Source: an uncultured Bacteroidales bacterium
GTDB taxonomy: Bacteria; Bacteroidota; Bacteroidia; Bacteroidales; UBA932
DNA length: 64,000 bases
Direction of reading: 5' to 3'
Assembly: GCA_949289565.1 (NCBI GenBank)
Contig: CASEOO010000028.1
Span: forward strand, 62,001 to 126,000
Each line of letters begins with the position of its first letter. Within the stretch, counting starts at the first letter, position 1. A model generated the notes under the pieces. It had not been told where the DNA came from. It made no database searches and saw nothing but the letters and a program-made list of their open reading frames with translations. The translations under genes were made by a program, and so were the position numbers. Below, piece by piece: positions 1 through 10,089 of the stretch.

Positions 1-107
1 TGAGCCGGGCTTCTGAAGCGGAAGAAAATAAATATTGGGTCGAGGGCCGCATCCGCGGCAATGAGGCTTCGCAGGTATCTTCCTTTATCGTGGAGATGAT
101 ATTCTGA
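1..107 (+). CDS. C-terminal end of an unidentified protein (partial)
   Basis: An open frame enters from the left edge (codons in the phase of base 3) and ends at the TGA at 105-107, giving about 34 residues ending in VEMIF. The stretch is rich in Glu and Ser with ordinary codon use. The next gene begins 32 bases downstream on the same strand. The fragment is too short to assign a family or function, and it is called coding only because the frame is open with plausible composition up to a gene-spaced stop. Confidence 0.5.
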   Translation, partial: SRASEAEENKYWVEGRIRGNEASQVSSFIVEMIF

Positions 108-139
108 TTGCAGGTTAGGAATCAAACACAGAATCGAAT

Positions 140-1828
140 ATGAGTGAATTATTTTTTGGTCAGGGGACCGGGCATTCCATCATGCTTCTGGCATTCGTGA
201 TAGCCACAGGTCTTCTTCTGGGCAGGATCAAGGTCAAGGGAGTCTCCCTCGGCTCCACCTGGATTCTTTTCGTGGGCATTTTCATGAGCCATTTCGGCTT
301 CCGTGCAGATGCCTCGCTCCTGCATTTTTTGAAGGAGTTCGGACTTATCCTGTTCGTATTCTCCATAGGTCTTCAGGTCGGCCCTGGTTTTTTCCATTCT
401 TTCAAGAAAGGAGGTCTGACATTGAATCTTCTGGCGATATGCCTGGTGCTTTTGGCTGTAATAGCCACGTATGTGATTTCATTGGTTACAGGTGAAAGCC
501 TTCCGACCATGGTCGGCGTGATGTCTGGCGCCGTTACGAACACGCCTGGCCTCGGTGCGGCCCAGCAGACTTTCCTGGATGCCACAGCCGGTTCTTTCGT
601 GCATGAAATAAATTCAGCCGAGGTGGCGTCGTCTCTGGCTTCCGGTTATGCAGTGGCATATCCGATCGGTGTCCTGGGCGTAATCCTGGTGCTGATGCTG
701 ACCAAGATCATCTTCAAGATAGATGTGAATAAAGAGGCGGAGAAGCTCGACAGCGAGGATACAGGCATTGACAGCGCCGTCCGTATCGCATTCCAGGTGA
801 AGAATCCTGCTATCTTCGGCAAGACCATCATGGAGGTCGACAAGTCCATCACCAACAAGTTCGTCATTTCCAGGGTCTGCAGGCCGAACGGAAATATTGA
901 GATGCCGCTTTCCTCCACTGTGCTCAACGAAGGGGACAAAGTGCTGGTCGTGACTTCCCAGGCTTCAGTGGATGTCATCACCATGCTTTTCGGCGAGGCC
1001 ATCCCTATGGACAACGCCTTGTGGAACAAGCCAGATACTTCATTGAATGCCAAGAGGCTGCTCATCACCAAATCTTCTCTCACAGGAAAGAAACTGAAGG
1101 ATCTCAAAATACGTTCTACATATGGTGTCAGCGTGACTCGTGTCACCAGGGCTGGCGTGGATCTCGTGGCCAATCCTAACCTGATACTGCAGATGGGCGA
1201 CAACATACTGGTCGTGGGACCTCAGTCTGCTATTGACAAGGTCGCCAGGCTTGTGGGCAATACCCAGTCCGGGCTTTCGCATCCGAACCTTATCCCTATA
1301 TTCTTCGGGATCGCGCTGGGTGTATTCTTCGGCTCAATACCGTTCAAGTTCCCTGGAATCCCTCAGGCTATAAAGCTCGGCCTTGCCGGCGGACCTCTCA
1401 TCATCGCCATCCTCATCAGCTATTTCGGCCCTCGCATGAAGGTCACAACTTATACTACAGAAAGCGCCAACATGATGCTCAGGGAGATAGGCATCTCCAT
1501 CTTCCTTGCCGCAGTGGGGCTTGGCGCAGGAGAGAATTTCGTAAGCTCTATCGTCAACGGCGGTTACTGGTGGATTCTTTATGGAGCTATAATCACCATT
1601 GTGCCGACATTCCTGATCGCTCTGATAGGCCGCCTGGCGTTCAAGCTGAATTTTTACCAGATATGCGGCCTTATTTCAGGAGGGTGCACGAACCCGCCTG
1701 TCCTGGCCTTCGCGCAGAATGCATACGGCACAGACTACACTTCAGTCAGCTATGCCACAGTGTATCCGTTGACTATGTTCATGAGAGTGCTTGTAGCTCA
1801 GATATTGATTCTCATAGCTGTTGCGTAA
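140..1828 (+). CDS. AspT/YidE-YbjL family putative transporter with two RCK_C domains
   Basis: 562-residue inner-membrane protein of the aspartate:alanine exchanger (AAE) type. The N-terminal membrane half spans roughly residues 10-195, two TrkA-C (RCK_C) regulatory domains lie in the cytosolic middle (about 215-295 and 303-380), and a second, duplicated membrane half covers about 385-562. The internal repeat shows as related segments: GAVTNTPGLGAAQ in the first half and GGCTNPPVLAFAQ in the second, typical of this duplicated family. Members exchange or export small carboxylates or amino acids; the substrate here cannot be read from sequence. The following threonine/serine exporter genes suggest a small transport operon. 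Length is normal for the family. Confidence 0.88.
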   Translation: MSELFFGQGTGHSIMLLAFVIATGLLLGRIKVKGVSLGSTWILFVGIFMSHFGFRADASLLHFLKEFGLILFVFSIGLQVGPGFFHSFKKGGLTLNLLAICLVLLAVIATYVISLVTGESLPTMVGVMSGAVTNTPGLGAAQQTFLDATAGSFVHEINSAEVASSLASGYAVAYPIGVLGVILVLMLTKIIFKIDVNKEAEKLDSEDTGIDSAVRIAFQVKNPAIFGKTIMEVDKSITNKFVISRVCRPNGNIEMPLSSTVLNEGDKVLVVTSQASVDVITMLFGEAIPMDNALWNKPDTSLNAKRLLITKSSLTGKKLKDLKIRSTYGVSVTRVTRAGVDLVANPNLILQMGDNILVVGPQSAIDKVARLVGNTQSGLSHPNLIPIFFGIALGVFFGSIPFKFPGIPQAIKLGLAGGPLIIAILISYFGPRMKVTTYTTESANMMLREIGISIFLAAVGLGAGENFVSSIVNGGYWWILYGAIITIVPTFLIALIGRLAFKLNFYQICGLISGGCTNPPVLAFAQNAYGTDYTSVSYATVYPLTMFMRVLVAQILILIAVA

Positions 1829-1839
1829 GCGTCTGCTGA

Positions 1840-2622
1840 ATGGCAAAAGAAAATATGACACAGGAATATATCATTGAGATAGCGAACTTTATAGCTCGCT
1901 ATCTCTCTTATATGCTGGGCGCAGGCGTCCATACTTCCCGCGTGGTCAGGAACAGCAAGCGCATCGGGACGGCCCTGGGAGTGGATGTCAGCATACACAC
2001 TTCACAGAAGACAGCCACCCTTACGGTATCTGACCATGACAGCCAGGTATTCAGCACGAAGGTGGTGGATATCCCGGCTTTCCCTATAAGTTTCGAGTGG
2101 AATGCCGACCTGAGCGCCTTGAGCTGGGCGGCCCATGACGAGAAATTGTCGCTTGAAGCTATCGAGCACAAGTTCGAGGAAATCATTTCGAAGCCGAAAA
2201 TGAATCCTGTATTCGTCCTTTTCATGGCTTCACTGGCCAATGCATCTTTCTGCCGTCTTTTCGGAGGCGACATCTGGGCGATGCTCATCACTTTCACTGC
2301 TACCATGGTAGGCTTTTTCACCAGGCAGCATCTGACCAGACGGAAGGTGAATCACTACATAGTTTTCATCGTGTCGGCTTTTGTAGCCTCCATATGCGCG
2401 TCAACCGCTCTGGCACTGGGAATAGAGACCGCGGAGATTGCGCTGGCTACAAGTGTCCTTTACCTGGTGCCTGGAGTCCCGCTGATCAACGGCCTCATAG
2501 ATATCACGGACGGCCATATCCAGATAGGAATCAGCCGCTTCGTAAATGCTTTCATGCTTATCATCTGCATAGCGATAGGCATGTCCGTTACACTTATGCT
2601 TGTTAAAGACAGTCTTTTATGA
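1840..2622 (+). CDS. ThrE-type threonine/serine exporter, N-terminal subunit (DUF1212)
   Basis: 260 residues. A soluble N-terminal region of about 120 residues is followed by five predicted membrane segments. The segment PGVPLINGLIDI near residue 205 is a hallmark of the ThrE/DUF1212 family of amino acid exporters. In actinobacterial ThrE the two membrane parts are fused; here the C-terminal part is the next gene, which starts inside this stop codon (ATGA overlap at 2619-2622), so the two proteins are probably translated together and form one transporter. Export of threonine or serine is inferred from the family. Confidence 0.85.
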   Translation: MAKENMTQEYIIEIANFIARYLSYMLGAGVHTSRVVRNSKRIGTALGVDVSIHTSQKTATLTVSDHDSQVFSTKVVDIPAFPISFEWNADLSALSWAAHDEKLSLEAIEHKFEEIISKPKMNPVFVLFMASLANASFCRLFGGDIWAMLITFTATMVGFFTRQHLTRRKVNHYIVFIVSAFVASICASTALALGIETAEIALATSVLYLVPGVPLINGLIDITDGHIQIGISRFVNAFMLIICIAIGMSVTLMLVKDSLL

Positions 2623-3116
2623 TAGCTATCGACATCATTTCCGACGGTTTGTTTGCCGCTGTCGCGGCAATGGGTTTCGGCTCTATTTCCGATCCTCCGC
2701 TGAGGGCGTTCCCGTATATAGCGATATTGGCCGCCGCGGGCCATGCGGCCAGATATTGCCTTATGAATTTTCTCGGTGTAGACATAGTCACGGCATCGCT
2801 GGTGGCGGCATTCATCATCGGCACAGGAAGCGTATTTTTCGGAAGGAAAGTTTTCTGCCCGATGACTGTGCTTTACATTCCTGCCTTGCTGCCGATGGTC
2901 CCGGGTACTTATGCATACAAGACGGTTTTCTCTCTGATTATGTTTTTTCAGGAGATTTCATCTCCGACGAAAGGCAATGAGTATCTTCAGGAGATGATTT
3001 ATAACGGGGCGGTATCGTTCAGCGTGCTGTTCATGCTGGCAGTTGGCGCCACTATCCCTGTTTTCCTGCTCAGAGAGAGAGCTAATTCCATGACCAGAGG
3101 CTCAAAATTCATATAG
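2619..3116 (+). CDS. ThrE_2-type threonine/serine exporter subunit (DUF3815)
   Basis: 165-residue, very hydrophobic protein with about five membrane segments, matching the ThrE_2/DUF3815 half of split threonine/serine exporters (motif VPGTYAYK near residue 90). It overlaps the preceding ThrE N-terminal subunit by four bases (ATGA), the usual arrangement for this two-gene exporter. The two proteins are expected to assemble in the inner membrane. The start is fixed by the overlap. Confidence 0.83.
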   Translation: MIAIDIISDGLFAAVAAMGFGSISDPPLRAFPYIAILAAAGHAARYCLMNFLGVDIVTASLVAAFIIGTGSVFFGRKVFCPMTVLYIPALLPMVPGTYAYKTVFSLIMFFQEISSPTKGNEYLQEMIYNGAVSFSVLFMLAVGATIPVFLLRERANSMTRGSKFI

Positions 3117-3135
3117 AATGAACTGAAAACAAGAC

Positions 3136-3840
3136 ATGATGGAACAAATATTCTGGAACTCCATAGCAGACTACAATGCGGATACATGGCCATGGCAGAT
3201 AGCGATGATGTCAATAGCTGCCGTCCTTACTTTCATATTGCGCTTCCGGCCGTCTCCATGGGCGAAAACTGCCATGAAAATCTACATGGTGGCTGTGTCG
3301 CTGTGGATAGCATTCGTATATTATATGGGATATGGCTCGGTGCGGGACTATTCGAATGTAATGACTATTTTCTGGTGTCTGATTGCCCTGTCGTGGCTGT
3401 ATGACCTGGCTACGGGTTTCTCCACTTTCCAAAGATCCGGCAAGTCGGAAGTCTGGGGAATAATCATGCTTGTGCTGCCTCTGGCTTATCCTTTCATCTC
3501 GGTGTCCAGGGGGCTGGTATTCCCTCAGATCACGACGCCGATGCTGCCGAGTTCAGTGGCGCTGTATATGCTGGGCATGCTCATGGCTTTCAACAAGAAG
3601 ATAAATTTCTTCGCTTTCCTGCTGGTGCTGCATTGGTCAGTGATAGCCATATCGAAAATCAGCATATTCAACATACCTGAAGATGCATTGCTTGCAGCGG
3701 CCTGCATACCGTCGATGGTCATCTTCGTGCTTCATGCGCTGAAAGAGAACAGCGAGACTCACAAGCCATCCTACGGCACTGTGAAGATGCTCGTCATAGC
3801 TGTGGCTCTCGTCCTGGCTGGCTGCATGGTGGCCGCCTGA
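3136..3840 (+). CDS. Multispanning membrane protein, DUF6064-like
   Basis: 234 residues with about seven predicted membrane helices and a short N-terminus containing FWNSIADYN. The overall plan, including LMAFNKKINFF near residue 155 and conserved aromatic residues in the first loop, resembles the DUF6064 family of uncharacterised inner-membrane proteins. It starts 19 bases after the exporter gene and may belong to the same transcript. No catalytic motif is visible and no function is proposed. Confidence 0.65.
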   Translation: MMEQIFWNSIADYNADTWPWQIAMMSIAAVLTFILRFRPSPWAKTAMKIYMVAVSLWIAFVYYMGYGSVRDYSNVMTIFWCLIALSWLYDLATGFSTFQRSGKSEVWGIIMLVLPLAYPFISVSRGLVFPQITTPMLPSSVALYMLGMLMAFNKKINFFAFLLVLHWSVIAISKISIFNIPEDALLAAACIPSMVIFVLHALKENSETHKPSYGTVKMLVIAVALVLAGCMVAA

Positions 3841-3886
3841 TATGCACTGGAGGGATAGCATCATCCTGCCTAACCATCTCAAAATC

Positions 3887-4474
3887 ATGACAGAACTAGT
3901 TTATCCATATGATGTGGCACCTATGGTGCCGCCTTATTCTATAAATGTTCCTCAGGAATATATCCATGCGAAGGAATGGTTTCCTGTAGTAGAACCGTCC
4001 GGGCTGGTCGTCGGAAGAGCCAGCCGGGCATATTGCCACAGCGGGGCGAAGCCATTGCACCCGGTGGTGCACCTTCATATTATTGACCGCTTTGAGCGTC
4101 TTTATCTCCAGAAGCGTTCTGTGCACAAGGATATCCAGCCTGGAAAATGGGACACTGCTGTCGGCGGACATGTGGACTATGGCGAGAGCATACTGGAAGC
4201 TCTTTTCAGGGAAGCGTCAGAGGAGCTGGGCTTCAGGGAATTCAACCCCGTGCCTGTCATTTCATATGTTTTTGAGTCTCAGATAGAGAAAGAATATGTG
4301 AATGTCTTTGCGGCTGTCGGGAATTTTTCTCTTGTCCCGGACCTGGACGAAGTGGAGGAAGGGCGCTGGTGGCCGCTGAAAGAAATAGAAGAAAACTTTG
4401 GAAAATCAGTCTTTACTCCTAACTTTGAACAAGAGTTTGCCAGAATAAAGGACAGCTTGATGGCTCTGCTGTGA
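3887..4474 (+). CDS. Nudix hydrolase
   Basis: 195 residues from the ATG at 3887 (an in-frame ATG at 3842 would add 15 residues; I prefer 3887 because an A-rich leader precedes it and the added residues resemble no family sequence). The Nudix box is complete: GG-HVDYGESILEALFREASEELGF fits G-x5-E-x7-R-E-U-x-E-E-x-G-U, so Mg2+-dependent hydrolysis of a nucleoside-diphosphate-linked substrate is expected. The segment HPVVHLHI before the box and the RASRAYCHSG motif place it near the YfcD/isopentenyl-isomerase-like Nudix group common in Bacteroidales. It is cytosolic. It sits upstream of the glycosyltransferase gene; whether they are linked functionally is unclear. Confidence 0.85.
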   Translation: MTELVYPYDVAPMVPPYSINVPQEYIHAKEWFPVVEPSGLVVGRASRAYCHSGAKPLHPVVHLHIIDRFERLYLQKRSVHKDIQPGKWDTAVGGHVDYGESILEALFREASEELGFREFNPVPVISYVFESQIEKEYVNVFAAVGNFSLVPDLDEVEEGRWWPLKEIEENFGKSVFTPNFEQEFARIKDSLMALL

Positions 4475-4577
4475 CATGCATGCAGGAAAGCATGCTGTTG
4501 TTCCGTACAGCCACGGACAGGAGTAAAGAGATTCAGAAGAAAGGCTGATGTCAGTCCGGCGGAATCTCATGTACTGA

Positions 4578-6044
4578 GTGAAACAATCAGCCGGACAGAC
4601 ATCGTTGCGCATTTTGAAAAAAACATCCGGAACAGGACGCCCGTCAGTGCGTTTTTTCTATGCGGAAGAAATGCTCCGCGACTGGAATCTGCAGTTTTGC
4701 AGGGCGTCGGCCTTGGAGGCTATATCTACTGCAGTGTCGGAAGATTATATGCTGGTCGATTTCAGAACAGATGCCAGGGAATGCGGCCCTGTCAACACTG
4801 ACCGTTTTATTTCGGTGGCCCAGGATACAGGGGCGGACATGCTTTATTCTGACTATCGCGAGAAAATCATAGATGCGGACGGCCGGGAGACTGTGAGATG
4901 CCATCCGCTTATTGACTGCCAGAAAGGCGCTCTGCGTGATGATTTTGATTTCGGGCCGGTGCTCTTTTTCAGGGCCTCTTCATTCAGAAAGGCCGCATCC
5001 AAAATGCCTCTGGACTGGAAATATGGGGCGATGTATGCTATGAGGCTGGCTATGAAAAAGATAGTTCACATCAATGAATTTCTTTACACAGCAGTTGCCG
5101 TTGACCTCAGGAAATCAGGCGAGAAGCAGTTCGATTATGTCGATCCGAAGAACCGCGAAGTCCAGGCAGAAATGGAGAAAATCTGTACAGCGCATCTGAA
5201 GCGCACCGGAGCATATCTGAATCATGAAAACTGCAAAACTTATTCAGAGGCCAGGGTGTCCTTTCAGGACAATGCTGACATGTATCCAGTGACCGCTTCT
5301 GTCATTATCCCCGTTTACAACAGGGCTGGAACTGTGGCGGATGCAGTGAAAAGCGCTCTCTCACAGAAATGCAGCTTCCGTTTCAATGTCATAGCGGTGG
5401 ACAATCACTCTTCGGACGGGACTTCGGAAATTCTCAGTTCTTTAGCCGCCGCTGACAGCCGGCTTGTCCATCTGGTGCCGGAACGTACAGATCTGGGCAT
5501 CGGAGGATGCTGGAATCTCGCTGCGGACCATGAAGCCTGCGGAGAATTCGCTGTCCAGCTGGACAGTGACGACATTTATTCTTCTGATGATGTGCTGGAA
5601 AGAATTGTCGAAGAATTCGGGAAACAAGACTGCGCCATGCTGGTCGGTTCTTATCAGATGACGGATTTTGCTTTGAATCCTATACCGCCAGGCGTGATAG
5701 ACCACCGGGAATGGACCGATGAGAACGGCGCTAACAATGCCTTGAGGGTAAACGGACTGGGAGCGCCCAGAGCTTTCCGCACTGCAGTCATCAGACATCT
5801 CCGCTTTCCCGATGTCAGTTATGGCGAAGACTATGCCATGGGGCTGAGAATCAGCAGAGAATACAAGATAGGGAGGATATATGACGTATTGTACTGCTGC
5901 AGACGCTGGGAAGGAAATTCAGACGCTGCGCTCAGCATCGAGAAATCCAATGCGAACAATTTCTACAAGGATCGTCTGCGTACATGGGAGATGAAAGCCC
6001 GGAAAAGATTGAACAAGGCTATGAAGAAAGGGAGAGCAAAGTGA
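4578..6044 (+). CDS. Glycosyltransferase family 2 protein with extra N-terminal domain
   Basis: 488 residues from a GTG that directly follows an in-frame TGA (4575-4577), so this is the first usable start. Residues 1-235 form an unassigned domain with DDFDFG and EFLYT motifs seen in related Bacteroidales proteins. From about residue 238 a GT-A domain begins: [13 protein letters not shown], then VDNHSSDGT, then LDSDD (the DxD-like metal/nucleotide-sugar motif) near residue 330. No signal peptide or membrane segment is seen, so it is cytosolic. It overlaps the DUF4922-SpoIID gene by four bases and belongs to the cell-wall turnover cluster. Donor and acceptor are unknown. Confidence 0.83.
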   Translation: MKQSAGQTSLRILKKTSGTGRPSVRFFYAEEMLRDWNLQFCRASALEAISTAVSEDYMLVDFRTDARECGPVNTDRFISVAQDTGADMLYSDYREKIIDADGRETVRCHPLIDCQKGALRDDFDFGPVLFFRASSFRKAASKMPLDWKYGAMYAMRLAMKKIVHINEFLYTAVAVDLRKSGEKQFDYVDPKNREVQAEMEKICTAHLKRTGAYLNHENCKTYSEARVSFQDNADMYPVTASVIIPVYNRAGTVADAVKSALSQKCSFRFNVIAVDNHSSDGTSEILSSLAAADSRLVHLVPERTDLGIGGCWNLAADHEACGEFAVQLDSDDIYSSDDVLERIVEEFGKQDCAMLVGSYQMTDFALNPIPPGVIDHREWTDENGANNALRVNGLGAPRAFRTAVIRHLRFPDVSYGEDYAMGLRISREYKIGRIYDVLYCCRRWEGNSDAALSIEKSNANNFYKDRLRTWEMKARKRLNKAMKKGRAK

Positions 6045-8434
6045 AAAGTCTGGAGAAATTCATAAATACGCAGCTTTCACTGTCGCCTTTGGCCTGCAGA
6101 AACTTCAGGGCGCTGAAGAATGTGCTTGTGCGCAGGATGAAAATAGGCGGGCTGGAAGTGATTTTACAGCACAATCCTGCCAGGATTGTGTCTTCGGCGG
6201 CCAAGCTTGACAGTGAATCCCTGGCCAGAAGAAAATGTTTTTTGTGCCAGGAGAACAGGCCGGGAGAGCAGATCAGCCGAGATTTTGAAGGCAGAAAAGG
6301 CCGAAAATATGATATATTGCTGAATCCTTATCCAATATTGAAGAATCATCTGGTCATAGCCATGAAACAGCATTGTGACCAGTCTATTTGGAGAAGATAT
6401 GTGGATATGCTTGATTTGGCCAGGGCCTACAAGGATTTCATTGTCTTTTACAATGGCCCCCAATGCGGAGCATCGGCGCCTGACCATCATCATTTTCAGG
6501 CGGCCTCCAGAGGCCAGCTGCCTCTGGAAAATGACCTGGACCTGCTTCTTGATGAGATCTCTTCCAGAGGCAGTGCGGACGGACTGAAATACCTTTCGTC
6601 ATGCCTGGATGCCGAAGTCTTTCTGTATGAAAAGTTTTTGCCGGGGATATTCGTTATACGCGGGACTGCCTCGAAATCCGTGGCCAAGATATTTTATCGG
6701 TTGCTGGACTGTGCCAGATGGAATCCTGAGATTCAGCCAGAGCCTATGTGCAATATCTTTGTGTGGTATAAGGCCGGGGAATTCCGCTCAGCCATAGTCT
6801 TCCGTTCTGTCCATAGGCCGCATCACTATTTTTCTGACGGCGCCGACCATCTGACTATGAGCCCTGGATGCACGGACATGGCCGGATGCCTGGTAGTTCC
6901 GGTGGCGGAAGAATTTTCGAAGCTGGATGTTCCTCTGCTGGAAAGCCTGCTGAGTGAGGTGGCTTTGAAAAAAGAAGACGAGGCTCTGATGTGCAGACGG
7001 CTTGTGCGCAAGCAGCAGAGTGTTTCTGTGGGCATTATGTCAGCGCCCGAGATAGTTTTCGAGATATTGGCGGACGGTGCCGGAGTGCGCCGTGCTGTAT
7101 GCAGGGAAGGAAAAATAGAATACGACGGATCTCTGTATGATGAGCTGTTTTTCGAGGCGAGGACGCTTTCGACTATGTTTGCGGAGCCTACATTCAAGCT
7201 GTGCGGAGTCACTATAGGCGCAGGATTCCATTGGGAGAGAAAGGAAGACCAGCTTTTCGCAGGAGCGCTCAGAATTTTTGCAGACGGGGACAGGCTGACT
7301 GCCGTCAATGTGCTTGGCATTGAGGATTATCTGGTGAGTGTGATTTCTTCAGAGATGAAATCCACAGCTCCGGAAGAGTTCCTGAAAGCGCATGCAGTGA
7401 TTTCCCGCTCATGGCTGGTCAGCCAGATACAGCGCAGGGCGGCCAGTTCAGAAAAGAAATTGTTCCCTTCTGAAATATGTGACATGCCTTCCCTGGTTTC
7501 ATATCTGGATGCCGATTTCCACCGGCAGGATGACAGAGACCCAGACAGAATCATCAAGTGGTACGGCAGAGAGGATCACAGGAAATTCGATGTATGTGCG
7601 GATGACCATTGCCAGAGGTATCAAGGGTTGACGCGTGCGGCCGGCATGGCCGCAAAGAAGGCGGTGGATGCCACGTGGGGCGAAGTGCTGATGTATGACG
7701 GGCAGATATGCGACACCAGGTTTTCGAAGTGCTGCGGAGGCGTGATGGAGAAATTCAGTTCCTGCTGGGATGATGTGGATTATGATTATTTGCAGGGCAT
7801 GTCTGATGCCGAGCCTTCTGGACAAGCGGACTTGTCGGACGAATCGGCATTCCGCAGCTGGCTCTCCTGCGGCGGCGATGAATATTTCTGCGGCAGGGCG
7901 TCTGCAGATGTGCTGAGCCGTGTCCTGAATTCCTACGATATGGAGACGGAGGACTTTTTCCGCTGGCAGGAAGAATATGGCAGGGATGAACTGTCAGCGC
8001 TTTTTGCCGAAAGGACAGGTGCTGTAATCGGGGAGATCCAGGCTTTGGTCCCGGTTCAGCGCGGTGCATCCGGAAGGATAGTCATGCTGAAAGTCATCGG
8101 GTCGCAGCATACTGTGACCATAGGCAAGGAGCTGGAGATCAGGCGAAGCCTGTCACGGTCACATCTGAAAAGTTCTGCTTTTGCAGTCGACTATATAGGG
8201 AGTGACGGACGTATTCTCGATGCAGGGCAGGTCGCAGGGAAAGCTGAAAGAGGGGAGCGGACTGAATTTTCGAAAATCCTGCTTCGAGGTGCTGGTTGGG
8301 GACATGGTGTCGGCTTGTGCCAGATCGGCGCCGCTGTCATGGCCTCCGAAGGGCACTCTTATAGAGAAATCCTCTCCCATTACTATCCTGGGGCCTCGCC
8401 CGCACAGGGAGGGTCCCAGAACCTGGCTGTATAG
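6041..8434 (+). CDS. DUF4922 (HIT-like)-SpoIID/LytB fusion protein
   Basis: 797 residues from the GTG at 6041, which overlaps the previous stop (GTGA) and follows an AGGGAGAG-like purine tract; an ATG at 5984 is in frame but would overlap the upstream gene by 61 bases. The N-terminal third is a DUF4922 domain with a HIT/GalT-like triple histidine (PDHHHFQ, His149-151), typical of nucleotidyl-transfer or phosphorylase folds. The C-terminal part is a SpoIID/LytB domain: [17 protein letters not shown] near 423, [11 protein letters not shown] near 557 and [13 protein letters not shown] near 751. SpoIID proteins act on peptidoglycan glycan strands, yet no signal peptide is visible. The last residues are encoded by sequence repeated 66 bases downstream. 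AmpG and NamZ genes follow. Confidence 0.85.
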   Translation: MKSLEKFINTQLSLSPLACRNFRALKNVLVRRMKIGGLEVILQHNPARIVSSAAKLDSESLARRKCFLCQENRPGEQISRDFEGRKGRKYDILLNPYPILKNHLVIAMKQHCDQSIWRRYVDMLDLARAYKDFIVFYNGPQCGASAPDHHHFQAASRGQLPLENDLDLLLDEISSRGSADGLKYLSSCLDAEVFLYEKFLPGIFVIRGTASKSVAKIFYRLLDCARWNPEIQPEPMCNIFVWYKAGEFRSAIVFRSVHRPHHYFSDGADHLTMSPGCTDMAGCLVVPVAEEFSKLDVPLLESLLSEVALKKEDEALMCRRLVRKQQSVSVGIMSAPEIVFEILADGAGVRRAVCREGKIEYDGSLYDELFFEARTLSTMFAEPTFKLCGVTIGAGFHWERKEDQLFAGALRIFADGDRLTAVNVLGIEDYLVSVISSEMKSTAPEEFLKAHAVISRSWLVSQIQRRAASSEKKLFPSEICDMPSLVSYLDADFHRQDDRDPDRIIKWYGREDHRKFDVCADDHCQRYQGLTRAAGMAAKKAVDATWGEVLMYDGQICDTRFSKCCGGVMEKFSSCWDDVDYDYLQGMSDAEPSGQADLSDESAFRSWLSCGGDEYFCGRASADVLSRVLNSYDMETEDFFRWQEEYGRDELSALFAERTGAVIGEIQALVPVQRGASGRIVMLKVIGSQHTVTIGKELEIRRSLSRSHLKSSAFAVDYIGSDGRILDAGQVAGKAERGERTEFSKILLRGAGWGHGVGLCQIGAAVMASEGHSYREILSHYYPGASPAQGGSQNLAV

Positions 8435-8457
8435 CCTGCGAATTTTATTTTTTTATT

Positions 8458-8538
8458 GCAGGTGCTGTCAGCGAACAACGTTGCGCCCGCACAGGGAGGG
8501 TCCCACGGAGTGGGAGGGTTGTGAGCGCAAGCACCTGC
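8458..8538. repeat. REP-like palindromic element between the SpoIID-fusion and ampG genes
   Basis: An 81-bp unit is bounded by a perfect 9-bp inverted repeat (GCAGGTGCT at 8458-8466, AGCACCTGC at 8530-8538). It holds an inner hairpin TCCCAC-GGA-GTGGGA. A 21-bp piece of it (8485-8505, beginning GCCCGCACAGG) recurs exactly at 8398-8418, inside the last codons of the upstream gene. This looks like a dispersed REP/BIME-type element that has partly duplicated into the gene end. No associated transposase lies in the window. Confidence 0.65.
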
Positions 8539-8552
8539 ATAATAGAATTATT

Positions 8553-9869
8553 ATGAAAAAAAATATCAATCCGTGGGCGTGGGTCCCTACATTGTATTTT
8601 GCCGAAGGCATCCCCTACGTCCTCGTCAACACAGTCTCTGTCATCATGTTCAAGAAAATGGGCATGTCGAACGGAGATATCGCCATGTTTACAGGCCTGC
8701 TTTACCTCCCGTGGGTCATCAAACCCCTCTGGAGCCCATTTGTAGACATTGTCCGCACCAAACGCTGGTGGACAGTGGCCATGCAGCTTCTGATGACCGC
8801 GGCCATGCTTCTCGGAGCTTTTACCCTGCCGCGGCTTGCTCCTGAAACCATAGCTTCAGGACATGCGCCTGTGTCTCCATTCATCTTCACCCTCGTGATT
8901 TTCTGGGTTACAGCCTTTGCCTCAGCTACCCACGACATTGCGGCTGACGGATATTACATGCTGGCTCTTGACCAGGGACAGCAATCCTTTTTCGTCGGCA
9001 TCAGAAGCACATTTTACAGGCTTGCCACCATTTTCGGCCAGGGTGCACTGGTATTCATTGCCGGACTCATGGAGACTTCGTCCGGCAATATTCCTTTCGC
9101 CTGGACCATGACTTTGATTATATGCGCCGTCATTTTCGGCGCAATGGCGCTGTACCATACTTTCATCCTTCCACGCCCTGTCTCAGATTGCCCGCATTTG
9201 TCTCCAGACCAGCGTTCAGGCCGGGCTGCGGAAATTTTACGGGAATTTGGGAGAACCTTTTCTACTTTTTTCACGAAAAAGCAGATATGGCTTGGCATAG
9301 CTTTCATGCTTCTGTACCGTCTTCCCGAGGCGTTTCTGGTGAAGATGCTCAACCCTTTCCTGCTGGATCCGGCGGAAGCAGGTGGACTCGGCCTGTCTAC
9401 AGAAAATGTCGGCCTGGTTTATGGCACTGTGGGAGTGGCCGCGCTGACATTGGGCGGCATACTTGGAGGAATGGCGGCGGCGAAATGGGGATTGAAGAAA
9501 GTTCTTTGGCCCATGGCTCTGAGTCTTGCGCTGCCATGCTCTGTCTTTCTATATTTAGGGATGGCGCAGCCGGAAAATATATGGCTGATAAGTGCATGCG
9601 TGGCTTTGGACCAGTTCGGCTATGGTTTCGGCTTCACAGCCTATATGCTGTATCTTATCATGTTTTCTGAAGGGGAGTTCAAGACAGCGCATTATTCACT
9701 GTGCACGGCGTTCATGGCCATGAGCATGATGATTCCAGGAATGTTCGCAGGTTATCTCCAGGAGTGGCTGGGTTATGTGAACTTTTTCTGGATGGTGATG
9801 ATATGCTGTTTCGCCACGGTGGCGGTCACGGCATTTGTGAAGGTGGATCCGGAATTCGGGAAAAAATAA
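8553..9869 (+). CDS. ampG: AmpG-type muropeptide permease (MFS)
   Basis: 438 residues starting at the ATG at 8553 (MKKNINPWAW). The same frame is open much further upstream, but that part overlaps the preceding gene and the REP-like element. About twelve membrane helices. The start WAWVPTLYFAEGIPY, the loop LLYLPWVIKPLWSPFVD and the segment ATHDIAADGYYM are typical of AmpG permeases, which import anhydro-muropeptides or GlcNAc-anhMurNAc into the cytosol. The neighbours (a SpoIID-domain protein and NamZ) fit uptake of cell-wall fragments for recycling. The symbol is by family; the substrate is inferred. Confidence 0.87.
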   Translation: MKKNINPWAWVPTLYFAEGIPYVLVNTVSVIMFKKMGMSNGDIAMFTGLLYLPWVIKPLWSPFVDIVRTKRWWTVAMQLLMTAAMLLGAFTLPRLAPETIASGHAPVSPFIFTLVIFWVTAFASATHDIAADGYYMLALDQGQQSFFVGIRSTFYRLATIFGQGALVFIAGLMETSSGNIPFAWTMTLIICAVIFGAMALYHTFILPRPVSDCPHLSPDQRSGRAAEILREFGRTFSTFFTKKQIWLGIAFMLLYRLPEAFLVKMLNPFLLDPAEAGGLGLSTENVGLVYGTVGVAALTLGGILGGMAAAKWGLKKVLWPMALSLALPCSVFLYLGMAQPENIWLISACVALDQFGYGFGFTAYMLYLIMFSEGEFKTAHYSLCTAFMAMSMMIPGMFAGYLQEWLGYVNFFWMVMICCFATVAVTAFVKVDPEFGKK

Positions 9870-9923
9870 TCCTCCGGCAAGAGGAACGGTGCTGGCTGAC
9901 AGCACTGCTGGAGCATAATTAAT

Positions 9924-10015
9924 AACGTGAGTTCGATGAAAAGAACGAAGTGAATTTCAGAGAACTACCTCTGTAGAGGATTCGTTGAACGAATCCGTGG
10001 GCAAGTCCTCCCATA
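9924..10015 (+). repeat. 92-bp dispersed repeat, copy 1
   Basis: This stretch matches 44831-44922 over 92 bases without gaps and with only about eight mismatches. It contains short palindromes: GATTCGTT-G-AACGAATC and CCTCT-GT-AGAGG. Just past its end TCCTCCC and GGGAGGA can pair around the sequence at 10006-10026. It lies between ampG and the NamZ gene, about 75 bases before the latter's start. The other copy lies between two lyase genes. Both are intergenic and in the same orientation relative to the genes, which suggests a small non-coding mobile or regulatory element. Confidence 0.75.
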
Positions 10016-10089
10016 CGTAGGGGAGGATTGAGGCGGGGTGATACGTAGATAAAAGAGAGATTTCGAAGAAATCGTAATATTAAAGGGTT

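Noticed and set aside
8202-8552. Upstream extension of the ampG reading frame
   Set aside because: It overlaps the SpoIID-fusion gene and runs through the REP-like element; the AmpG family sequence begins at the ATG at 8553.
9924-10030. CRISPR-like or tRNA-like structure in the ampG-namZ gap
   Set aside because: There is a single copy here with no spacer-repeat pattern and no cloverleaf; it is explained by the dispersed repeat.
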